Origin: Phyllobacterium myrsinacearum
Lineage (GTDB): Bacteria; Pseudomonadota; Alphaproteobacteria; Rhizobiales; Rhizobiaceae
Reading direction: 5' to 3'
Assembly: GCF_014138285.1 (NCBI RefSeq)
Contig: NZ_JACGXN010000002.1
Coordinates: 62,001 to 126,000 of the forward strand
DNA: 64,000 nucleotides
Position numbers and translations under genes: made by a program
Notes under the pieces: model-generated
Databases searched by the model: none
What the model saw: the letters and a program-made list of their open reading frames with translations, nothing else
Told to the model about the DNA's origin: nothing
Shown here: in pieces, positions 1-8,316 of the stretch
Layout of the letters: each line of letters opens with the position of its first letter
Position numbering within the stretch: the stretch's first letter is position 1

Positions 1-144
1 GAATGCTGGTTCGAAAAGCGGCCTATCCGCGACGAGTATCTCATTGTCGACGGCGGCAAACTCGCTGGCGTCGGTGCTCATTCCTATAGCGCCGGGAATG
101 CCACGGGCGGTTCGGAAGAAGCGGCGCGCTTCAAGGTCGCCTAG
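1..144 (+). CDS. NAD-dependent formate dehydrogenase, C-terminal 47 residues
   Basis: Frame 1 is open from the first base to a TAG at 142-144. The peptide contains RPIRDEYLIVDGGKLAG, then GAHSYSAGNATGGSEEAA. From memory this matches the extreme C-terminus of the cofactor-free NAD-dependent formate dehydrogenases of the D-2-hydroxyacid dehydrogenase superfamily (Pseudomonas sp. 101 type), which oxidise formate to CO2 and reduce NAD in the cytoplasm. The catalytic and NAD-binding parts lie upstream of the window. This family needs no molybdenum, which matters because ModE-like sites lie just downstream. Confidence 0.85.
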   Translation, partial: ECWFEKRPIRDEYLIVDGGKLAGVGAHSYSAGNATGGSEEAARFKVA

Positions 145-215
145 TTCTGACAGGCCGCCGTCTCAAACCATGAGGCGGCGGCTTAATATTGAATGCAGAC
201 TATCGGGAGTGGCAG

Positions 216-743
216 ATGTTGGCAGACGAACAAGTCTCGAAGATCGAGAGAACAACGACCTTGCGAAAATTGCTCAACGCCCCGATCACCGGAAAACTGT
301 TTGCGGCTGCAGTTTCAGGAATAGGCGGCATGCTGGCCATCGCTTTGCTGGCGCGTTTGAGTGTCTCATTGAATACGCCGCTTCTGATCGCTCCTTTCGG
401 GGCCAGTTGCGTTCTCGTCTTCGCCATTCCGCAAAGCCCGCTTGCCCAGCCACGCAACGTCATTGGCGGACATCTGCTTTCATCGGCAATTGGCCTGGCA
501 GTTTTCGGGTTAATGGGCGCATCGCCCCTCGCCTATGGACTGGCTGTCGGTCTGGCCATTGCCGCTATGCAATTCAGCGGAACGTTGCATCCCCCTGCTG
601 GCGCCGACCCGATCGTCGTCATTCTGGCCTGAGCCAGCTGGCATTTTCTGGCGTTACCCGTACTGGCTGGAACGATGGCGATCGTCCTGACCGCTGCAGT
701 TTATCACAAGCTGATTTCGAAGCGGCCTTACCCCACCCCTTAA
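216..743 (+). pseudogene. HPP family membrane protein, interrupted by an in-frame TGA
   Basis: The ATG at 216 follows GGGAG (205-209); a TTG at 189 is the alternative start. The product has hydrophobic segments and the family motif TLHPPAGADP. The frame meets TGA at 630-632, directly after VVILA. The same frame then continues as ASWHFLALPVLAG and a final membrane segment to TAA at 741-743, exactly as HPP proteins normally continue (LGGASW...). One G-to-T change, GGA (Gly) to TGA, explains the break. The truncated product would lack the last membrane helix. HPP proteins are small integral membrane proteins of uncertain role, linked in some bacteria to nitrite uptake. A sequencing error cannot be excluded. 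Confidence 0.75.
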
Positions 744-766
744 ACACGTGATCTCACAGATATGAT

Positions 767-790
767 CGCTATATTTTGATAAATATAGCG
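767..790. promoter_or_regulatory. Palindrome 1, ModE-box-like operator upstream of dipZ
   Basis: CGCTATATTT (767-776), spacer TGAT, and AAATATAGCG (781-790) form a perfect 10-bp inverted repeat. The half-site fits the CGnTATAT half-site of ModE operators. It lies 90 bp upstream of the dipZ start. The same architecture recurs at 3903-3932 and 4459-4484, flanking a ModE-type gene. Confidence 0.6.
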
Positions 791-880
791 AAATCGCTGT
801 AACTTATTCGGGTCGGCCAACATATTTCAGATGGGCAGTGCGAAATGCTGCCTAACAGCTGACATCAGAAGGCAGACAGC

Positions 881-2644
881 ATGATCCTCTTTCTTGTTTC
901 CTATATCGGTGGCGCACTGACAATTCTGAGCCCCTGCATCCTGCCGGTGCTTCCCTTTGTCTTCGCGCGCACCAATCAGCCATTCATGAAAAGCGGACTG
1001 CCGCTGCTTCTTGGCATGGCCATCACCTTCGCGGGTGTCGCCAGCCTTGCAGCCGTCGGCGGCGGCGGGGCGGTTCAGGCCAATCAATACGGCCGGATTG
1101 CTGCGATCCTGCTTCTCGGGTTCTTTGGGCTGACACTGCTGTTTCCACAACTTGCCGACCGGATGACACGCCCGCTCGTCGCCATCGGAGCACGGCTGTC
1201 GCAATCGGCATCTGATGGAACGCGAGCCGGTTCTACCGTCGCGCCTTCCTTCCTGCTTGGCATTGCAACAGGGTTGCTCTGGGCACCCTGCGCTGGCCCC
1301 ATTCTCGGCCTGCTGTTGACAGGGGCTGCACTTGGCGGCGCAAGCATCCAGACCTCGCTGTTGCTCCTCGCCTATGCCGCGGGCGCTGCCACGTCGCTTG
1401 CACTGGCGTTGCTCATTGGCGGGCGGGTGTTCAGCGCCATGAAACGCGCGCTTGGGGCGGGTGAATGGATCAGGCGCGGCTTGGGCATTGCCGTACTTGC
1501 CGGTGTTGCCGCCATCGCCCTTGGCCTCGATACCGGTTTTCTCACCCAGGTGTCTCTCGCAAGCACGTCTCATCTGGAACAATCGCTGATTGACAAAATC
1601 CAGCCGGAACCAACGGCCGACTCATCTCAAGTATCCGTCGCCATGACCGGAAAGCCGGAAATTACGGCGAATGCCCTGCCGGTTGAAGGCCAGTTTCCTT
1701 CACTTTCGGGTGCAGTGGAGTGGTTGAACTCACCGCCCCTGACGGCCGAGAGCCTCCGCGGCAAGGTTGTGCTTGTCGACTTCTGGACCTATTCCTGCAT
1801 CAATTGCCTGCGAGCCATCCCCTATGTCCGCGCCTGGGCCGAGAAGTACAAGGATCAGGGACTTGTGGTCATCGGCGTGCATGCACCGGAATTCGCATTC
1901 GAAAAGAACATCGACAATGTTCACGCCGCAGCGAAGAACCTCAAGGTCGATTATCCCATCGCCATTGATAATGACTACGGCATATGGCGGGCATTCAACA
2001 ATCAGTATTGGCCAGCCCATTACTTTATCGATGCACAGGGACGCATCCGCCACCACCATTTCGGCGAAGGCGAATATGACCAATCGGAAATGGTCATTCA
2101 GCAATTGCTTGCCGAGGCTGGAAAAACCAATATCTCCAACGATCTTGTAAGCGTGAAGGCAGATGGCGCACAGGCCGCGGCCGACATGAACGATGTCAAA
2201 TCACCGGAAACCTACCTTGGTTACGAGCGAGCCGAGAACTTTGCTTCCACCGATATGGCCGAAGAGGACGTCAGCCATCTCTACGCCGCCGCGCCGAACC
2301 TTGATCTCAACCAGTGGGCCCTCATCGGCAACTGGACGATTGAAGGTGAGCGAGCCGTGCTGAACCAGCCTGTAGGCAAGATCGTGTATCGTTTCCATGC
2401 CCGGGACCTGCATCTTGTCCTTGGTCCGAATGCCGATGGCAAACCTGTGCGGTTTCGCGTGACCATCGACGGCAAGCCCGTAGGTGCAGACCATGGCATG
2501 GATACGGATGAACAAGGCAACGGCACGATCAAGGATCAGCGCCTTTACCAGTTGATACGCCAGACCAAAGACATCTCAGACCGGGAATTTGAAATCGAGT
2601 TTCTTGATCCGGGCGCACAGGCTTTTGCCTTCACCTTCGGCTGA
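881..2644 (+). CDS. DipZ-like CcdA-thioredoxin fusion protein
   Basis: This 587-residue protein is a membrane electron conduit fused to a periplasmic thioredoxin. Residues 1-225 form a CcdA-type domain with several helices and the two paired cysteines of the family: SPCILP (C19) and APCAGP (C137). Residues about 265-415 are TlpA/thioredoxin-like with CINC (C306, C309) and a thioredoxin-like WPAHYFID segment. Residues about 430-587 are a beta-rich C-terminal domain as in mycobacterial DipZ. It should carry reductant from cytoplasmic thioredoxin to periplasmic thiols, for cytochrome c maturation or repair of oxidised proteins. AGAAGG at 867-872 precedes the start. The gene stands alone, with palindrome 1 upstream. 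Unlike its neighbours it is intact. Confidence 0.85.
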   Translation: MILFLVSYIGGALTILSPCILPVLPFVFARTNQPFMKSGLPLLLGMAITFAGVASLAAVGGGGAVQANQYGRIAAILLLGFFGLTLLFPQLADRMTRPLVAIGARLSQSASDGTRAGSTVAPSFLLGIATGLLWAPCAGPILGLLLTGAALGGASIQTSLLLLAYAAGAATSLALALLIGGRVFSAMKRALGAGEWIRRGLGIAVLAGVAAIALGLDTGFLTQVSLASTSHLEQSLIDKIQPEPTADSSQVSVAMTGKPEITANALPVEGQFPSLSGAVEWLNSPPLTAESLRGKVVLVDFWTYSCINCLRAIPYVRAWAEKYKDQGLVVIGVHAPEFAFEKNIDNVHAAAKNLKVDYPIAIDNDYGIWRAFNNQYWPAHYFIDAQGRIRHHHFGEGEYDQSEMVIQQLLAEAGKTNISNDLVSVKADGAQAAADMNDVKSPETYLGYERAENFASTDMAEEDVSHLYAAAPNLDLNQWALIGNWTIEGERAVLNQPVGKIVYRFHARDLHLVLGPNADGKPVRFRVTIDGKPVGADHGMDTDEQGNGTIKDQRLYQLIRQTKDISDREFEIEFLDPGAQAFAFTFG

Positions 2645-2658
2645 AGCATGGCCTGATC

Positions 2659-3892
2659 CTATGCGTTGACCAAAGCCTCGCCGGTGGAAACAGCGGCAAT
2701 AAAGCTGGCGAGGCTCGCCGTTCTCAAGGGAACGAACTTTTTCTGCTCGTCCTGACACAGACGCTTGACGAGCCCCGCCGCCGATGCAATCGACCGGGAA
2801 AAGCGCGGCGCTGGCCTGTGAAACAAGACCCGGCAGCAAGGACAGATTGTCCTCGACACCACCATCATGGAGAAAGAGCGCGTAGCCACGCTGCTCGGCC
2901 AAAACGCGCAACCTGTCGAACAGGCCACGGCGTCCGCCAACATAAAGCAGTGAACGGGAGGATAGAACAGACGGACTGCCGTCTGCAGTCTCCACATTGA
3001 GCATAGTATCAACGGCTTCAAGTTCAAAACGCAGTTCGGCAATCTGCTCAGACATTGCAGCCGCACGCTTCTCCGCTGCCTTGCATTTATCTTCGGTAGC
3101 CTGCAACCGGGCAGTCAGCGACTCGGAGCGTGCTTTTTCGGTATCCAGTCTTTCCAGAGCAGATCTCAGGATCGATGTCTCATCGGCATGTTCAACCTTG
3201 GTGTCATTGCGCGCAGCCAGACGAATGATCGTCTGCTCCATCTCATCTATTCGCCTGAGCAACGCCGACCGCTCATCTGCACCTGACTGCAGCCGTGCTT
3301 CCTGCCGGACGATTTTCTCGTCCCGTTCATCAAGCTCGGTCTGGAGCTTGCGCAACCGGGCAATATCCAACCGGTTGGCGCTGCCGACGAGATGCGACAG
3401 CATATGCACTTCGCCAAACACTTCTTGAAGCAAAGGCTTATCCGTTGCCGGATGGGTCATAACGGCCCAATAGGCGCCGGGCACTTCACCCTCCTCAAGT
3501 GCCTCTGCCCAAAGCTTGCGTATCTCATCCAGCGTCGCAACTTTGGAAAAGCGCTTGACGAGCGTTTCATGCCGCCGGTCCAGCGTCTTGTTAAGTTGCT
3601 TTCCCGCAATATCCTGCCTGCCAGCGGCAAGAACGCCACGGCTGTGCAGTGAATGGTCTGAAGCCGTTTTCGCGTCCGGTTCACCCATCTTACCCAGAAA
3701 CTGGCGCAGTTCCGTCGCCGTCAGGCACGTGCCGATGATCGAACAATGCAGATTGGGTGAAATATCCCAGATCTTGCGCCGTTGCTGGTTTTTCGGATCG
3801 ATTTTGAAAAGTGGTGCCTCGATTTTTCGAGGCAGCGTGAACGTGCTGGTTTCACCGTGATTGTGGTTGTGAAACTCGGACAGAATCGGCAT
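2659..3892 (-). pseudogene. DUF2325 coiled-coil protein, frameshifted in its C-terminal domain
   Basis: Reading from ATG 3890-3892, the frame gives a roughly 370-residue protein. Its middle is rich in heptad-like Leu/Glu/Arg (coiled coil about residues 175-300), and a DUF2325 domain starts at SLLYVGGRRGLFDRL. The domain is in frame through PVDCIGG near 2785. The expected continuation, GLVKRLCQDEQKKFVPLRT then ASLASFIAAVS, is found only in a second frame that ends at TAG (2659-2661). The first frame instead runs as nonsense to 2576, into the antisense of dipZ. A small deletion near 2780-2790 fits, because a few residues normally between DC and KRLC also appear to be missing. DUF2325 function is unknown; some members are linked to metal or dinucleotide signalling. 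Confidence 0.65.
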
Positions 3893-3902
3893 TGCAATCC
3901 CA

Positions 3903-3932
3903 TAGCGTTATATTTCCGTAAATATATCACTA
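3903..3932. promoter_or_regulatory. Palindrome 2, ModE-box-like operator in a divergent promoter
   Basis: TAGCGTTATATTT (3903-3915), spacer CCGT, and AAATATATCACTA (3920-3932) are 13-nt arms that match at 11 of 13 positions. Size and spacer equal palindrome 1. The site lies between the divergent DUF2325 gene and the modE-like gene, where an autoregulator would bind. Confidence 0.55.
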
Positions 3933-4045
3933 CAGCGCATTCGCCATATTCGCAATATTACGGACACAGCAACGCGGAAATTGGTCGCACGTGTAAATCA
4001 GCAACCGCGTTGCTATAGATGGTGTGTCACTTCACCAACGCGGTC

Positions 4046-4414
4046 ATGCCAATGAGTTCATCTTCCAAGGGCGATCTGAGAACGTTCGTGCGCATCGATT
4101 TTCCCGACAAGGAACGTCTGGGGCCGGGGAAAATGCAACTGCTCGAGCATATCAGGGCGACGGGTTCCATCTCTGCGGCCGGGCGCGCCATGGATATGTC
4201 CTATCGCCGGGCATGGCTCCTGGTCAGTGCCCTCAACACGATGTTCGCCACACAAGTCGTCGATTCACAGCGGGGCGGCAAACAGGGTGGCGGTGCCGTC
4301 GTGACCGAATTCGGCGAAGAACTGCTCCGCCGCTACCACGCGATGCAACAGCGGGTTGATACCGCCCTGACATCGGACTTCGAGTGGCTCAACAGCAATC
4401 GCAGACACTCATGA
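4046..4414 (+). CDS. ModE-type winged-helix regulator without a molybdate-binding domain
   Basis: The product (about 122 residues, or 131 if it starts at 4019) carries the ModE N-terminal winged helix: GPGKMQLLEHIRATGSISA, then AGRAMDMSYRRAWLL and a GGKQGGGA wing, and VTEFGEELLRRYHAM. E. coli ModE has two further TOBE/Mop domains that bind molybdate; they are absent. It therefore represents the short single-domain class common in alphaproteobacteria, whose effector is less clear. ATGs at 4046 and 4052 are both possible; neither has a strong ribosome-binding site. Palindromes 2 and 3 flank it, suggesting autoregulation and control of the next gene. Confidence 0.8.
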   Translation: MPMSSSSKGDLRTFVRIDFPDKERLGPGKMQLLEHIRATGSISAAGRAMDMSYRRAWLLVSALNTMFATQVVDSQRGGKQGGGAVVTEFGEELLRRYHAMQQRVDTALTSDFEWLNSNRRHS

Positions 4415-4458
4415 ACGAAGTTGTTTTCTCCGCTGAGCCAACATGGCATATAGGGCTG

Positions 4459-4484
4459 GCGTTATATCCTTAAGAATATAAATC
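4459..4484. promoter_or_regulatory. Palindrome 3, ModE-box-like operator
   Basis: GCGTTATATCCTT and AAGAATATAAATC form an imperfect dyad centred between 4471 and 4472. It has the same TATAT core and 4-nt central spacing as palindromes 1 and 2. It starts 45 bp after modE and ends 23 bp before the transporter remnant. Confidence 0.5.
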
Positions 4485-4507
4485 CAACGCAAATCCGAGA
4501 CCCGTTG

Positions 4508-4732
4508 ATGACGCGTTTCATTCTGGTTCTGATTGGATATACCCTTCTTGCCGTCAGAGCCATTGCGCAGGCTCGCCCCTTCACGGACTCGGTCGGACGG
4601 GTGGTGGAAATCCGGACCGGATCGCAAAGGAAAAGGCTTATCTACTGCCATCTGTCGGGGTTGGCGGGTTTCATACTTTCAAAACCTGGCCAGCGCATTC
4701 TGGAAAAACACGGCTTCCGAAAGGCTGAATAG
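4508..4732 (+). pseudogene. Remnant of an ABC transporter substrate-binding protein
   Basis: This 74-residue frame starts with a plausible signal peptide (TRFILVLIGYTLLA ... AIAQA). It then has RPFTDSVGRVVEI, the typical mature start of FecB/BtuF-type metal-chelate or molybdate-binding proteins, which should continue PDRI. That continuation appears one base out of frame (4609 on). The C-terminal part, FILSKPGQRILEKHGFRKAE, resembles the last helix of ModA-type binding proteins. The roughly 250 central residues are missing. I read it as a deletion remnant, possibly chimeric. The ModE-like site upstream and the neighbouring regulator suggest it once bound an oxyanion such as molybdate or tungstate. 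Confidence 0.5.
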
Positions 4733-4741
4733 CAGCGTGTC

Positions 4742-5392
4742 TTATACGTCCAGGGCTATAGTTGACTGGGCCCAGGCAGCGGCCTTGTCGGCCATCGTTT
4801 TCAGATGATCGGCCGCAGAGAAACCTGAAACGTTCTTTCGCGGCTTCATATCGTGATCGCCATCCTCGAGCCAAAGTATTTCAATGGCATCGGAGAGCCT
4901 GTAAGCGGACACTTCTTCCCGCGTACCAAACAGATCGCGCGTTCCCTGCACGATCAGCGTTGGTGTCTTCATGTCATTCAGATGCGCGGTGCGTAATTGG
5001 GTCGGCTTGCCGATCGGGTGGAACGGGTACCCAAGACAAAGCAGCCCGACAACCTTCCCCGTTGCATGGAGATTATCAGCAATCATGCTTGCGATGCGGC
5101 CGCCCATCGATTTGCCACCGATAAAAAGCGGGCCCGTCGCATCAAGTGCTTCAATGGCGGCCAAATATTCAGGAATGAGCGTCTCAGCCCGGGGCGGCGG
5201 CTTTCGTCCGGCGGACGTTCGGCACGCCGCCATATAATCGAATTCAAAACGCGCGACGCGAAAGCCAACGGAAGCCAGGGCCACTGCGTTCGCCGTCATC
5301 GACGCGGAATCCATCGGCGCACCAGCCCCGTGCGCGAGCAGGATCGTGTAATGTGCGTTTCCTTGTCCATCAAACAGGAAGTTTATTGCCAT
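4742..5392 (-). CDS. Alpha/beta hydrolase of the KANL3/Tex30-like family
   Basis: The 216-residue product begins MAINFLFDG (ATG 5390-5392), 13 bp after the stop of the msrC-like gene; longer readings run into that gene and are unlikely. The fold is visible: LLAHGAGAPMDS (oxyanion loop), GGKSMGGRIAS (nucleophile elbow, Ser in G-K-S-M-G), and TLIVQGTRDLFGTREE with the Asp, then EDGDHDMKP with the catalytic His. Members are soluble cytoplasmic hydrolases of unknown substrate. It is probably co-transcribed with the upstream GAF gene. Confidence 0.75.
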   Translation of the reverse strand: MAINFLFDGQGNAHYTILLAHGAGAPMDSASMTANAVALASVGFRVARFEFDYMAACRTSAGRKPPPRAETLIPEYLAAIEALDATGPLFIGGKSMGGRIASMIADNLHATGKVVGLLCLGYPFHPIGKPTQLRTAHLNDMKTPTLIVQGTRDLFGTREEVSAYRLSDAIEILWLEDGDHDMKPRKNVSGFSAADHLKTMADKAAAWAQSTIALDV

Positions 5393-5405
5393 CCCAAACC
5401 CGACC

Positions 5406-5903
5406 TTATTCGTCCCAGGAACAGGCGGCAACGTAGATCGCAACAAGGCGTTCAAGACCAATCTGATCGATGCTGTCGAACCTGCCGAGGTGCGGACTGT
5501 CCAGATCAAGAACACCAAGAATAGTGTCATCATGAATAAGCGGCACGACGATTTCCGAACGGGACGCCGCGTCGCAGGCGATATGTCCCGGAAACGCATG
5601 GACGTCCTCAACAAGAATGGTACTTCCCTGTGCGACAGCGGTTCCGCAGACACCCTTGCCAACGGCGATCCGGACACAGGCTGGCTTGCCCTGAAATGGC
5701 CCGACGACAAGTTCGTCTTCAGAGTAGAGAAAATAGAAACCCGCCCAGTTGAGATCGGGCAGCATCTGAAAAATCAATGCCGAGGTGTTTGCGGCATTGG
5801 CGATCGGATCATTCTCGCCTGCGAGCAGGCCGCTCAATTGATCGGCGAGTTCCCGATAGAAGCCGGTCTTGTCAGTTTGATCAATCGTCTTTTCAACAAA
5901 CAT
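5406..5903 (-). CDS. msrC: Free methionine-(R)-sulfoxide reductase (GAF type)
   Basis: This 165-residue single GAF-domain protein carries the fRMsr signature GKPACVRI ... GKGVCGTAVA ... VHAFPGHIACDA ... SEIVVPL. The cysteines are C76, C86 and C110, with the same 10- and 24-residue spacing as C84, C94 and C118 of E. coli YebR/MsrC; the last is the catalytic residue. It reduces free, not protein-bound, Met-R-sulfoxide using thioredoxin. ATG at 5903 follows AGGA at a 6-nt spacing; a longer reading to 6020 overlaps the LysR gene and is rejected. It sits close behind the LysR gene (63 bp) and before the hydrolase. Confidence 0.88.
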   Translation of the reverse strand: MFVEKTIDQTDKTGFYRELADQLSGLLAGENDPIANAANTSALIFQMLPDLNWAGFYFLYSEDELVVGPFQGKPACVRIAVGKGVCGTAVAQGSTILVEDVHAFPGHIACDAASRSEIVVPLIHDDTILGVLDLDSPHLGRFDSIDQIGLERLVAIYVAACSWDE

Positions 5904-5965
5904 CGAACGTCCTATTTTTCTGGCCCTCGCGACCCGGCGAAGCACTGTGAGTCTCACTTCTACTA

Positions 5966-6853
5966 CTACAGGACATCTTTCGAGGCGATGGAGAACTCGT
6001 CCGCTTCTTTCCGAAGCCATTCACAAAAAAGCGATGACTTGCGGTGCTGGCGTGCACGACGCAGGGCCACATAATCCTGCCCGCTTTCGATGAACCGGTG
6101 CGGCGCAATCAGACGCCCGGCCCTTATGTCATCTGACACGAAAGGCCAAGGTGCTATGCAGACACCCAGTCCGCCCATCGCAGCTTCCAGCATGAAATAG
6201 AAATGCTCGTACTCCTTGCCCGAAGCATTCCCGATAGATGTACCAGACCGGGCGGACCAGTCAGGCCAGGCATGAAGCCGGGTTTGCGAGTGCAACAGAG
6301 GTATTCCCGTGAAATCCGGCGATGTAACCGGTGCAAGCGATGACGCCAGAACCGGACCAATCTGCTCGCTGAACAACGAAATGACATCTGCTCCCTTCGG
6401 CCACGGCGCGGACCCGACCCTGATAGCCACATCGAAACCGTCTCGCGAAAAATCAACGGGCTTGCTGGAAGAGGTCAACCGGACATCAATATCAGGATGC
6501 AAAGCCTGAAATCGGTACAGGCGTGGAATAAGCCAACGCATGGTGAACGTACCGGGGCATGATACATCGAGCGCACCCTCCTCTGTGTCTGCCACTATCC
6601 TGACCGCCAGATCGATCTGATCGAATGCCGGAACAAGCCCGGATAACAACCGTGTTCCCGCGTCTGTCAGTCGAAGGGCATTCTTTGGGCCCTCGAACAA
6701 TGGAACACCCAACACATCCTCAAGGTGCTGAACCTGGCGGCTGATGGCACTGTGTGTGACGTTGAGTTCATCGGCTGCCAGCGTCATGCGCCCATGCCTG
6801 CCGGCTGCCTCGAAGGCGCGAAGAGCATTCAAGGATGGAGTTTTGCGGGCCAT
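5966..6853 (-). CDS. LysR-family regulator, GcvA-like
   Basis: The 295-residue protein has an N-terminal winged helix (SLNALRAFEAAGRHGRMTLA ... THSAISRQVQHLE, residues 5-65) and a periplasmic-binding-like effector domain including DVAIRVGSAPWPKG and GGLGVCIAPWPFV. The DVAIR and GxGV[CA]IAP features are typical of the GcvA/AmpR branch. It is divergent from the methyltransferase gene at 7043 with a 189-bp shared promoter region, so that gene is a candidate target. Confidence 0.85.
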   Translation of the reverse strand: MARKTPSLNALRAFEAAGRHGRMTLAADELNVTHSAISRQVQHLEDVLGVPLFEGPKNALRLTDAGTRLLSGLVPAFDQIDLAVRIVADTEEGALDVSCPGTFTMRWLIPRLYRFQALHPDIDVRLTSSSKPVDFSRDGFDVAIRVGSAPWPKGADVISLFSEQIGPVLASSLAPVTSPDFTGIPLLHSQTRLHAWPDWSARSGTSIGNASGKEYEHFYFMLEAAMGGLGVCIAPWPFVSDDIRAGRLIAPHRFIESGQDYVALRRARQHRKSSLFCEWLRKEADEFSIASKDVL

Positions 6854-7042
6854 GTGCGTTTTCCGAACAATGTTTGTTCAATCATATCGCTTTTCCCGAA
6901 GCTTTTGACAGTGTTTTCTCGCAGATGAACGCTGGTTTTTCGCATAATCGAAGAAATAGTCTGCGATTGATAGAAGCCGGTCCCGCCTTTCCTCATGTGA
7001 CTAATTTGTCATGAACAATCGCTGAACCAAGGAGACCTGATC

Positions 7043-7819
7043 TTGCTGAACAGATTCAACGACGGTAGCGCGGGCGATGCCAACTATGGCGTGATTGGCA
7101 CAGGCTACACCAGTTACCGCCAACCGGATCCGCACATTGCGGAGTTCATCCGCTCCGCTTTGGGGGATGCAAAATCCGTTCTTAATGTTGGTGCAGGTGC
7201 AGGGTCATACGAACCGACCGATCGGGAAGTGAGTGCCCTCGAGCCCTCAGCGTCCATGCGTGCGCAAAGAGCACCTCACTTGTCCGTCGCCATTGATGGT
7301 GTTGCCGAAAACCTGCCATTTCCTGATCAAAGCTTTGATGCGAGCATGGCGACCTTCACGGTTCATCAGTGGCCGGATCTCGCCATGGGTCTTGCAGAAA
7401 TGCGACGGGTTACACGAGGCTCGGTCCTGATCCTTTCCTGTGATCCCGACGAGCTCTACCGGTCGTGGCTGGCCTATTATGCTCCAGAAATGATCGCTGT
7501 CGAAGCACGCCGATACCCTTCGATGCGATCAATCAGAGAAGGTCTTGGCCGCAAGGTCGATATTGTACCTGTTCCCATACCGCTTGGCTGTGTGGACGGC
7601 TTTGGCGAGGCCTATTATGGACGCCCCGAGCGTCTGCTGGAGAAAGGCGCTCGTTTGGCAAACTCGGCATGGAGTTTTGTAGATCCACCGGCAGTCGATC
7701 GCTTTGTCGAGAAGCTGAGCCATGATCTCGATGCTGGAATTTGGGACGCTATGTATGGCAGTCTCCGCACGCAGCCTTTCTTCGAAGGCTCTTTGAGACT
7801 GATCATAGGCCGAAAATAA
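7043..7819 (+). CDS. Class I SAM-dependent methyltransferase
   Basis: The 258-residue protein has SAM-binding motif I as VLNVGAGAGSYEP, an acidic strand-2 position near ALEPS, and a motif II/III region LPFPDQSFDASMATFTVHQW. This is the methyltransferase-11 (UbiE/BioC-like) pattern. The substrate cannot be told. The TTG at 7043 is well placed after AAGGAG (7029-7034) and no better ATG is near, so a TTG start is preferred. It is divergent from the GcvA-like regulator. Confidence 0.8.
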   Translation: MLNRFNDGSAGDANYGVIGTGYTSYRQPDPHIAEFIRSALGDAKSVLNVGAGAGSYEPTDREVSALEPSASMRAQRAPHLSVAIDGVAENLPFPDQSFDASMATFTVHQWPDLAMGLAEMRRVTRGSVLILSCDPDELYRSWLAYYAPEMIAVEARRYPSMRSIREGLGRKVDIVPVPIPLGCVDGFGEAYYGRPERLLEKGARLANSAWSFVDPPAVDRFVEKLSHDLDAGIWDAMYGSLRTQPFFEGSLRLIIGRK

Positions 7820-7862
7820 GCCACCAGACCCGAGACATCGCTCGGTCAGTCAACAACTGGAA

Positions 7863-7888
7863 AAGCCCGAATGCGCACATTCGGGCTT
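7863..7888. terminator. Bidirectional terminator hairpin
   Basis: AAGCCCGAATG (7863-7873), loop CGCA, CATTCGGGCTT (7878-7888): a perfect 11-bp stem with T-rich sequence following and A-rich sequence preceding. It lies between the convergent methyltransferase and PepSY genes. Confidence 0.85.
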
Positions 7889-7911
7889 CTTTAGCGGAAG
7901 TGCTGGGCCAG

Positions 7912-8226
7912 TTAGTCGACGGAAATGACTTCGCCTGTCTGCCTGTCCACATTCACACGAATGTCGTTGCCACGCCGATCCGTGCCCTCGACAATGAAAC
8001 GGGACCGTCGGCGTTCAATATTGTCCACATTCCGCAGTCCTTCGGAACGCGCCACTCTGACCGCTTCGCGCTCGCTGATTTCCATTCCACGGCGCATCGG
8101 CCGCTCGACGCGTGGCTCTACAAGCCGCACACCTCCGGGGCCGATTTCAACGGACTGTGCGAACGACGGTGTCGCCGACATAACGGTCAGCGCTGCAACA
8201 CCTGCGATGGCAAAAGCTTTCAACAT
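7912..8226 (-). CDS. Secreted PepSY-domain protein
   Basis: The 104-residue product has a signal peptide (MLKAFAIAGVAALTVMSATPSFAQ) followed by one PepSY domain (about residues 45-104), ending VNVDRQTGEVISVD, the usual terminal strand motif. Such small periplasmic PepSY proteins are thought to be inhibitors or sensors; no catalytic motif is present. An EcfG-type promoter lies 46 bp upstream, so expression in the general stress response is likely. Confidence 0.8.
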   Translation of the reverse strand: MLKAFAIAGVAALTVMSATPSFAQSVEIGPGGVRLVEPRVERPMRRGMEISEREAVRVARSEGLRNVDNIERRRSRFIVEGTDRRGNDIRVNVDRQTGEVISVD

Positions 8227-8271
8227 GATTGTCTCCCTCAGTAATACTCAAATTCATTTATACGAGGAGAC

Positions 8272-8296
8272 AACGCGAAACGCAGGGTGTGGTTCC
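8272..8296 (-). promoter_or_regulatory. EcfG-type (general stress) promoter
   Basis: On the minus strand GGAAC (8296-8292) is separated by exactly 16 nt from CGTT (8275-8272). This is the consensus of the alphaproteobacterial general stress sigma factor EcfG. It drives the PepSY gene with a leader of about 40 nt. Confidence 0.7.
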
Positions 8297-8316
8297 CATG
8301 TGAGGCAGTGCTATTC

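Noticed and set aside
630..632. TGA as a selenocysteine codon in the HPP gene
   Set aside because: The position is Gly in the family, and no selenocysteine-type stem-loop is evident just downstream.
827..1582. 251-codon minus-strand frame opposite dipZ
   Set aside because: It is a low-complexity Gln/Arg/Cys-rich shadow of a well-supported gene.
2576..2658. C-terminal extension of the DUF2325 frame into dipZ antisense
   Set aside because: Its residues do not match the family; the proper domain end lies in the other frame and stops at 2659.
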